Shown here: one piece after another, positions 61,601 through 64,000 of the stretch
Numbering within the stretch: the stretch's first letter is position 1
Layout: the number at the start of each line of letters is the position of its first letter
Assembly (NCBI GenBank): GCA_039196965.1
Contig: JBCCUK010000019.1
Coordinates: 18,204 to 82,203 of the forward strand
DNA: 64,000 nucleotides
Origin: CALLCD01 sp039196965
GTDB lineage: Bacteria > Pseudomonadota > Alphaproteobacteria > Caulobacterales > Hyphomonadaceae
Reading direction: 5' to 3'
The notes under the pieces: model-generated
The model's database searches: none
What the model was told of the DNA's origin: nothing
Seen by the model: only the letters and a program-made list of their open reading frames with translations
Made by a program: the position numbers and the translations under genes

Positions 61601-62032
61601 CGCGGTCAGTTCCTCGTCGGTGACCGCCGCGCCAAGATAGCTGAGCGTGATATCGGCGAATACCTCTGTGCCGCTGACAGAGAATGTAAGACTTCCCATA
61701 TCGATATTGGAACCGTCGGAGACGATGAAATTCACCACGACCTCGGCGGTTTCGCCTGTCCCCAAGCCGGCAAAGGCTGAAGCATCCTCAGTATCGATTG
61801 AGAAGCGTCCCTCTACGCCTGAGCCGGGCATAAAAGCGAAACCGATGGCGTCGAAGGTGGTCGACATGCCATCAACCGTGGCCGTGGTGAAAGTGATATC
61901 GCTGGCGGACAGTGCTGTGTCTGAATCGGTCGCGAACTCCGCGACCAGATCTTCAGCGAAAACATCTAGATCAACGCCAACTCCGAGTGTTCCAACATCG
62001 AAATCCAGTGCAACTGGTTCATCCCCATCCAT
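55661..62032 (-). CDS. Giant surface-type repeat protein: decapeptide repeats, Calx-beta-like and beta-sandwich modules
   Basis: The 2123-residue acidic protein starts at ATG 62032 after AAGGGG. Residues 1-135 resemble a VCBS/cadherin-like domain (NFIVSDGSNIDMGSLTFSVSG). From about 214 to 1265 come some 100 near-regular decapeptides of the type [GTDE]-S-x-A-x-A-x-A-x-[DN], for example GSVATASATD. A cadherin-like domain follows (about 1270-1360), then two Calx-beta-like copies (TRTGDL; SVTILDGQASASFDVTIIDD), and three copies of a module with DGDTIDV, FRSITADFVGDG and DGDYSLTVTAFS, joined by 7-25-residue polyproline linkers. No signal peptide and almost no Cys are visible, so type 1 secretion or another route is likely; no transporter is adjacent. 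A surface adhesin, filament or ice- or particle-binding role is possible but unproven. It is convergent with the sigma gene (18-bp gap). Confidence 0.85.
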   Translation of the reverse strand: MDGDEPVALDFDVGTLGVGVDLDVFAEDLVAEFATDSDTALSASDITFTTATVDGMSTTFDAIGFAFMPGSGVEGRFSIDTEDASAFAGLGTGETAEVVVNFIVSDGSNIDMGSLTFSVSGTEVFADITLSYLGAAVTDEELTADVTSGTGSDDDPIAEVVVTGAATLEEILDAADFTTPLISSSGDLTGAVLSDELLNFIQTNGLTVAAALASDGAEATAIAEDQSLATALAFGEGADAESTAIDLAFASSTALNESDATAFAENGSTSDATAEFDSSSSADASNIAEAVSTASRNSTSVVTSMDGGVANAMSNDGSSASADAQGSGVANSSMAIAFSDIGSVSSAFAGTGSEANAGAIDGSVASSNATSASDATSFAEDASAANATADGGSSATATATVGASAAGFAEAESTSTATADQQAVANATASDASIASANAARGDAETSSTATATADGSSSAAAVAADTSDASASAEEGSVATSTATLMSDATTSSDGGSISSATADGESSSTASASSASNAAAFAEAASTTLATADDFAVASATARQSSVASADAQLGDAETNSTATATAEGGSVATASATDTSDADAMSIDGSVATSFATLESSATTTSDNGSVGGATADDNAISVATADDGSSATALSGDNASANANSLNASIANAVATSGSGASADASNTSDATATASNSSSSVATADDRADATATADNGSIAAADAQRGDDETNSTATALADISSSATATALDTSDAGAVAVNDSVSSSTATSTSSATSNSDTTSTANATADSGSVSQATAETGSTATAFSGDDSTASANGLNTGIANAVSITESVATADASNTSDATTVSTNASTADATADDMSSASAAANNMSTTTARAFESSTSVAIGETRGVSSTLAAAESVSVAIARDVSDANSVATDRSGGSSFADAGSQALAFAEVASASTSAATNGSSANSSAVVSALATSTAINDSISSANAANIADGVADARFDEITADVTVAKAATADNAIDAIAGYVSDGGSSVADDALSGSIDQFAPDLSVAAPDAPGATALSTDASIANADAENDSTAVATANELAMAEATASNSSIVRADAARGNAETVSEASAMADGGSAASAIAEDESDATSFAANGSISNATATLSSSAIASGENGSFATSNGNADSTSISSANDGSNATAEADASSLATADSNISSSTSSVATGGSVASSTADTASDATTTANNSSIASVTSTNTSLGTATADNAAIASATADMGSSSIATADEGGNATALSKMDSSATADALAFQVTAGAASEIPPSAVADDLADPVQEIVYSGFPAGTIFSDGTPSADGTSVTFTGEPPEGFTFTTPIGFEGDFDLNIRATDGDDFAEAFQTITVFEGEIPVELSLAIEPDMIAENGGIAAGTVTRTGDLMGGLVVTLASDDESEATVPVSVTILDGQASASFDVTIIDDMDVDGDQTASITASAADVISGSASVTVLDDDMVISPPPPPPPPPPPPPPTELTVTIDPDMIAEDGGMAAGTVTRTGDLVGDLIVSLVSDDETEATAPMSVTILDGQASASFDVTIIDDMDIDGDQTASITASTADAISGSASVTVLDDDMVISPPPPPPPPPPPPPPPPPPEDEFVFTIVDTNADTFFADLQDGDTIDVSGLPANFRSITADFVGDGVAGDDDGSIRFRLFDEDGTLIEERVEINQPFAVFSDDNRGDFFDAPPSFVDGDYSLEVTAFSENGARGDVLGSETISFTLNSDLPPPPPPPPPPPPPPPPPPPPPPPPESDFVFAVVDTDADGFFASLTDGDTIDVTDLPATFRSITADFVGDGVTGDDDGSIRFELFDADGHLIEARVENNQPFALFSDDNRGDIFNADPAFTDGDYTLSVTAFSGNGGSGAVIGEETIAFTLASDVPPPPPPPPESDFVFAVVDTEADGFFANLTDGDTIDVTGLPATFRSITADFVGDGVAGDDDGSIRFQLFDEDSNLIHEQTEAVQPYALFSDEEGDLFSADPAFTDGDYSLTVTAFSGNAGQGRIIGTETISFTFISEEGALSDDGAESMSTVSLSIDPALNDVLASDDEYEVSDSFEFLASNTLSTEEINPFKGFSDDTAADPDTDDYIPIERETFDFNIDGILNDPADDGFVGM
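55965..57216 (-). repeat. Three direct repeats of a 120-residue beta-sandwich module
   Basis: Copies at about 56838-57216, 56376-56756 and 55968-56340 encode FVF-x-(I/V)-VDT-x-AD-x-FFA at the start and DGDY-(S/T)-L-x-VTAFS near the end. DNA identity is high. Each contains the acidic loop VGDGVxGDDDGSIRF, a likely calcium-binding turn. Confidence 0.88.
56755..56829. repeat. GGAGGTGGC nonanucleotide tract coding for polyproline
   Basis: The 9-bp unit GGAGGTGGC is repeated about eight times without interruption. Read leftward it encodes the roughly 25-residue polyproline linker between the first and second beta-sandwich modules. Confidence 0.9.
57219..57271. repeat. AGGTGG hexanucleotide tract coding for polyproline
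   Basis: The 6-bp unit AGGTGG is repeated about eight to nine times, ending in GGTGGCGG. Read leftward it codes for a run of prolines. A short identical tandem repeat like this is prone to slippage; loss or gain of whole units would keep the frame. Confidence 0.9.
57275..57940 (-). repeat. Tandem pair of Calx-beta-like domains
   Basis: Two copies of about 100 residues (57631-57935 and 57277-57580) share nearly identical DNA, for example the stretches encoding VTILDGQASASFDVTI and SGSASVTVLDDDMVIS. They are separated and followed by polyproline codons. Their close similarity points to a recent duplication within the gene. Confidence 0.85.
57583..57628. repeat. GGT/GGC/GGA-rich tract coding for polyproline
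   Basis: A purine-rich run of GGN triplets (GGCGGAGGTGGTGGAGGCGG and on) encodes the proline linker between the two Calx-beta-like domains. It is less regular than the other two tracts. Confidence 0.8.
58236..61393 (-). repeat. About 100 decapeptide (30-bp) coding repeats
   Basis: The protein alternates Ala with small polar residues at a 10-residue period, with Ser at position 2 and Asp/Asn at position 10 as landmarks. Occasional 11- or 14-residue units occur. A longer super-repeat is marked by four copies of G-(D/N)-(A/D)-E-T-x-S (RGDAETSS, LGDAETNS, RGDDETNS, RGNAETVS). A less regular part near the middle (around 59000-59150) interrupts the series. At the DNA level the units have diverged strongly, so the array is old rather than freshly amplified. 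Confidence 0.85.
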
Positions 62033-62088
62033 CTTTTTCCCCTTGGCAATTGATCGGCGTCACTATGGAAGGCGCAGAAATCGTCGGT

Positions 62089-62143
62089 ACGGGGTCAAAA
62101 TTATTTCGAAAATAAAATGAAAATGGACGTTCATTAACCCCGT
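62089..62143. promoter_or_regulatory. AT-rich regulatory region of the giant gene flanked by ACGGGGT inverted repeats
   Basis: ACGGGGT (62089-62095) and ACCCCGT (62137-62143) are perfect inverted arms around a 41-bp AT-rich core. The core itself contains the palindrome TTATTT-CGA-AAATAA (62101-62115). The region lies 57-111 bp before the giant gene start, between it and the divergent acetyltransferase (ATG 62231). It looks like an operator or a promoter with DNA looping. No -35/-10 pair is assigned with confidence. Confidence 0.45.
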
Positions 62144-62230
62144 GCGCGAATACGACCTTTGAGCCTCGCGCGGGAGGGGAGATTATTCCGGGGGGAGACA
62201 TCTCGCACGTCGCTGATAGAGTTTGGTAGG

Positions 62231-62686
62231 ATGCCTATTCAGCTCCGTAAACCTGAACGCGATGAACTCGACACCGCATCGAAGCTCTGCCTGCGCTCCA
62301 AGGCCTATTGGGGATATGACCGGGCCTTCCTTGACGCCTGCGTCGAGGAACTGACGCTGACCGAGACCGACCTTGAGACCGGCCACGTCACCATTGCAGT
62401 CGATGATCAGGGCCTCGCCGGTGTCGCGCATGTCGCGATGGATGCGGAGGGGTGCTTTCTGGAGAAACTGTTCGTCGATCCGGATCGCATGGGCGAGGGC
62501 ATCGGCCGCGCACTGTTTGACTGGTCGGTGGAAGCGGCAAGGGGCCTCGCCGCCGACACGCTGATCATCGAGGCCGACCCCGGCGCTGTGCCTTTCTATT
62601 TGAAACTCGGAGGCGTCGAAGACGGTTGGGCAAGCTCGGGCTCCATCCCCGGACGAAAGCTGCCAAGGCTTGTCTACCGTCTCTGA
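62231..62686 (+). CDS. GNAT-family N-acetyltransferase
   Basis: ATG 62231 follows GGTAGG; the upstream frame extension lacks support. The 151-residue protein has CLRSKAYWGYDRAFLDACVEEL, CFLEKLFVDPDRMGEGIGRALFDWSVEAAR with the acetyl-CoA loop RMGEGIGRA, and a YLKLGG-type ending. This matches GNAT proteins of the PhnO/YjdJ-like set with a WGYD motif near the N-terminus. The substrate is unknown. Confidence 0.88.
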   Translation: MPIQLRKPERDELDTASKLCLRSKAYWGYDRAFLDACVEELTLTETDLETGHVTIAVDDQGLAGVAHVAMDAEGCFLEKLFVDPDRMGEGIGRALFDWSVEAARGLAADTLIIEADPGAVPFYLKLGGVEDGWASSGSIPGRKLPRLVYRL

Positions 62687-62763
62687 TGGCAGGCTCAGGA
62701 TGAGAGCGTTTGGCAGCCCTCTACATATTGCGGTAAGGATCGGCATGTTGTTTTCTGCGGCCC

Positions 62764-63570
62764 ATGATCATCGATGCCTGGGCACAGCACCCGACCCTTC
62801 GACATAGCCAGTCTCCAATCTTCGCCTCGCTTCGCCGCTGGACGAAATCGGAGGCTCCAAGGGAAGCCTTGCCCGTGTCTGCCACGATTGCCTCGATGGA
62901 TGCGGGATCGGTGGATCTCGCCCTGATCTCGGCCTGGCAGGCCCCGAACCGCGATCTCATCACCAACGACGAAGTTGCCGCCTTTGTGGCCGAGGCTCCG
63001 GGGCGGCTGGTCGGCGTTGGCTCTGTAGATATCTCAAAGCCGATGCAGGCGGTTCGGGAGATCCGCCGCTGCGTCGAGGATCTGGGCTTCAAGGCGATCC
63101 GCGTCCTGCCCTGGCTTGCCGAGCGGGCTCCGACCGACCGGCTGTTCTATCCGGTCTACACCGCTTGCTGCGAGCTTGGCGTGCCGTTCTGTACACAGAT
63201 CGGTCACACCGGCCCGCTTATGCCGTCCGAGGTCGGTCGGCCATTCTATCTCGATCAGGTCGCGCTCGATTTTCCGGAGCTTGTGATCGTCGCGGGGCAT
63301 ATCGGCTATCCGTGGACGGAAGAGGCGATCGCCGTCGCCACCAAGCATCAGAATATTTATATCGACACATCGGCCTATACGGCGAAGCGCTATCCACCCG
63401 AGCTTGTCCGCTATTTGAAGGCCCATGGCCGACACAAGGTTCTGTTCGGCACCAACTATCCGATGTTCAGCCACGCCAAGGCGCTGGAGGCGATGGATGA
63501 GCTGGAACTCGACGCCGAGACCCTTGATTTGTTTCTGGCAGGAAACGCCAGGCGGGTCTTTGGCTTGTAG
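62764..63570 (+). CDS. Amidohydrolase-2 family protein (ACMSD-like TIM barrel)
   Basis: The 268-residue protein starts MIIDAWAQHP, where amidohydrolase-2 enzymes have the metal-binding D-x-H-x-H. Later motifs are GFKAIRVLPWL, YPVYTACCELGVPFCTQIGHTG, FPELVIVAGHIGYPWTEEAI (metal His) and VLFGTNYPMF. The final motif is normally GTDYP or GSDYP with a catalytic Asp; here it is Asn. The first HxH is also altered (AWAQHP). Such changes suggest a different metal site or a non-hydrolytic role. Relatives include decarboxylases and lactonases. Confidence 0.82.
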   Translation: MIIDAWAQHPTLRHSQSPIFASLRRWTKSEAPREALPVSATIASMDAGSVDLALISAWQAPNRDLITNDEVAAFVAEAPGRLVGVGSVDISKPMQAVREIRRCVEDLGFKAIRVLPWLAERAPTDRLFYPVYTACCELGVPFCTQIGHTGPLMPSEVGRPFYLDQVALDFPELVIVAGHIGYPWTEEAIAVATKHQNIYIDTSAYTAKRYPPELVRYLKAHGRHKVLFGTNYPMFSHAKALEAMDELELDAETLDLFLAGNARRVFGL

Positions 63571-63645
63571 GGGTTCAGTGGGGGAGGTGCCGGGACGAAC
63601 TCTCCGAAAAGGCCCAAAGCACACGCTGAAACAATCCGAGCTGGG

Positions 63646-63839
63646 CCCTCTGACGCGCTCTGCGCGTCGAGGGTGACGCTTGAAAGCTGGCCCGCACTTA
63701 TTAGCCTGTCATCCCGGCCGAAGCGCAGCGGAGAGCCGGGACCCAGACCATTTAAACTCAACTTGGCCATGGCAGTGGCGGATAAAGAGCGCATTCTGTT
63801 TTCTAGGTCCCGGATCGCCTGCGGCGTCCGGGATGACAG
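63646..63839. repeat. Intergenic palindromic repeat element (REP/MITE-like)
   Basis: CCCTC-T-GACGCG (63646-63657) folds on CGCGTCGAGGG (63663-63673). Further on, CTGTCATCCCGG (63706-63717) and CCGGGATGACAG (63828-63839) are perfect 12-bp inverted ends enclosing smaller hairpins (CCCGG...CCGGG, GGTCCCGG). The nested GTCATCCCGG-type palindromes resemble the extragenic repeats scattered through many alphaproteobacterial genomes. No ORF is present from 63571 to 63871 apart from this element. Only one copy is seen in the window. Confidence 0.7.
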
Positions 63840-63871
63840 TTAAAAAAGAATGGGATGATAAGGAAGCCGCC

Positions 63872-64000
63872 TCACGCACTATCCCCCATCAGCGCGCGGC
63901 TGAGCTGGTTGCGCGCGGGCTCCGGCAGGGCCATGAACGCCTTGATGAAGTCCACGTCGGCAAGGGTCGCTCCGGCGAGCGTCCGGCCAAGGGAGGTATC
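63872..64000 (-). CDS. C-terminal end of an unidentified gene (runs off the right edge)
   Basis: Read leftward from the right edge, one frame is open for 42 codons to a TGA at 63872-63874: an Ala/Leu-rich stretch with DVDFIKAFMALPEPARNQL and RALMGDSA at the end. Codon use is typical of this genome (third-position G/C), which supports real coding. The family cannot be told from this tail. Confidence 0.6.
   Translation of the reverse strand, partial: DTSLGRTLAGATLADVDFIKAFMALPEPARNQLSRALMGDSA

Noticed and set aside
55661..62032. CRISPR-like or satellite array
   Set aside because: The 30-bp units are coding and diverged, with no identical repeats and spacers. The frame is open throughout.

Overview
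The window is a 64 kb piece of chromosome from an alphaproteobacterium. No rRNA or other species marker is present, so this is inference. It rests on the C-terminus of a crotonyl-CoA carboxylase/reductase, an MmcB-type repair protein, UrcA-family and CC0125/CC1285-type envelope proteins, a 405-residue NADP isocitrate dehydrogenase, and an AppA-like BLUF photoreceptor. The abundance of beta-oxidation enzymes, a haloalkane dehalogenase and a cytochrome P450 suggests an aerobic heterotroph near the Caulobacterales/Hyphomonadales/Parvularculales. I see no phage, insertion sequence, CRISPR array or plasmid function. Coding density is high, with many 1-4 bp ATGA/TAATG overlaps.

Layout. 0-7 kb: end of the crotonyl-CoA carboxylase/reductase, a BLUF + SCHIC (AppA-like) regulator, and a leftward envelope operon of S8 protease lipoprotein, single-pass membrane protein, small lipoprotein, proline-rich M23 lipoprotein and rfbC. 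7-16 kb: SIRT5-type sirtuin, two unknown membrane proteins, MmcB, an ArsR/AHSA1 pair behind a palindromic operator, GST-like protein, glycosyltransferase, YebC, SMR transporter and lysophospholipase. 16-28 kb: SCP2 protein, acyl-CoA carboxylase beta subunit, two lipoproteins, pseudouridine synthase, tRNA-Pro(TGG), a 2H phosphoesterase, an interrupted small ORF coupled to an amino-acid permease, icd and trmJ. 28-38 kb: dienoyl-CoA reductase-like SDR, acyltransferase, MscS, a TspO-like/protoporphyrinogen-oxidase-like pair, TPR protein, Kef-type antiporter and dapD. 38-52 kb: VOC proteins, a circularly permuted D-amino-acid-oxidase-like lipoprotein, thiolase, Nudix, haloalkane dehalogenase, acyl-CoA dehydrogenase, SDRs, a nitroreductase operon divergent from an HxlR regulator, P450, glutathione peroxidase and a YoaP-like acetyltransferase. 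52-62 kb: a transmembrane Ser/Thr kinase with a TPR-like region, a divergent ECF sigma factor of the kinase-linked type, and a convergent 2123-residue repeat protein. 62-64 kb: acetyltransferase, amidohydrolase, a nested palindromic repeat and the end of another gene.

The three strongest observations are: (1) the D-amino-acid-oxidase-like protein at 38.9-40.1 kb, whose family C-terminal motifs (GLRP-R, HNYGHGG) lie before the N-terminal FAD-binding motif, which is a circular permutation; (2) the giant Ala/Ser/Asp-rich protein, built of about 100 near-regular decapeptides followed by Calx-beta-like and other beta-sandwich modules joined by polyproline linkers; (3) its placement beside a kinase/ECF pair in which the usual acidic DAED motif of sigma region 2 is replaced by STGD, suggesting control by phosphorylation.
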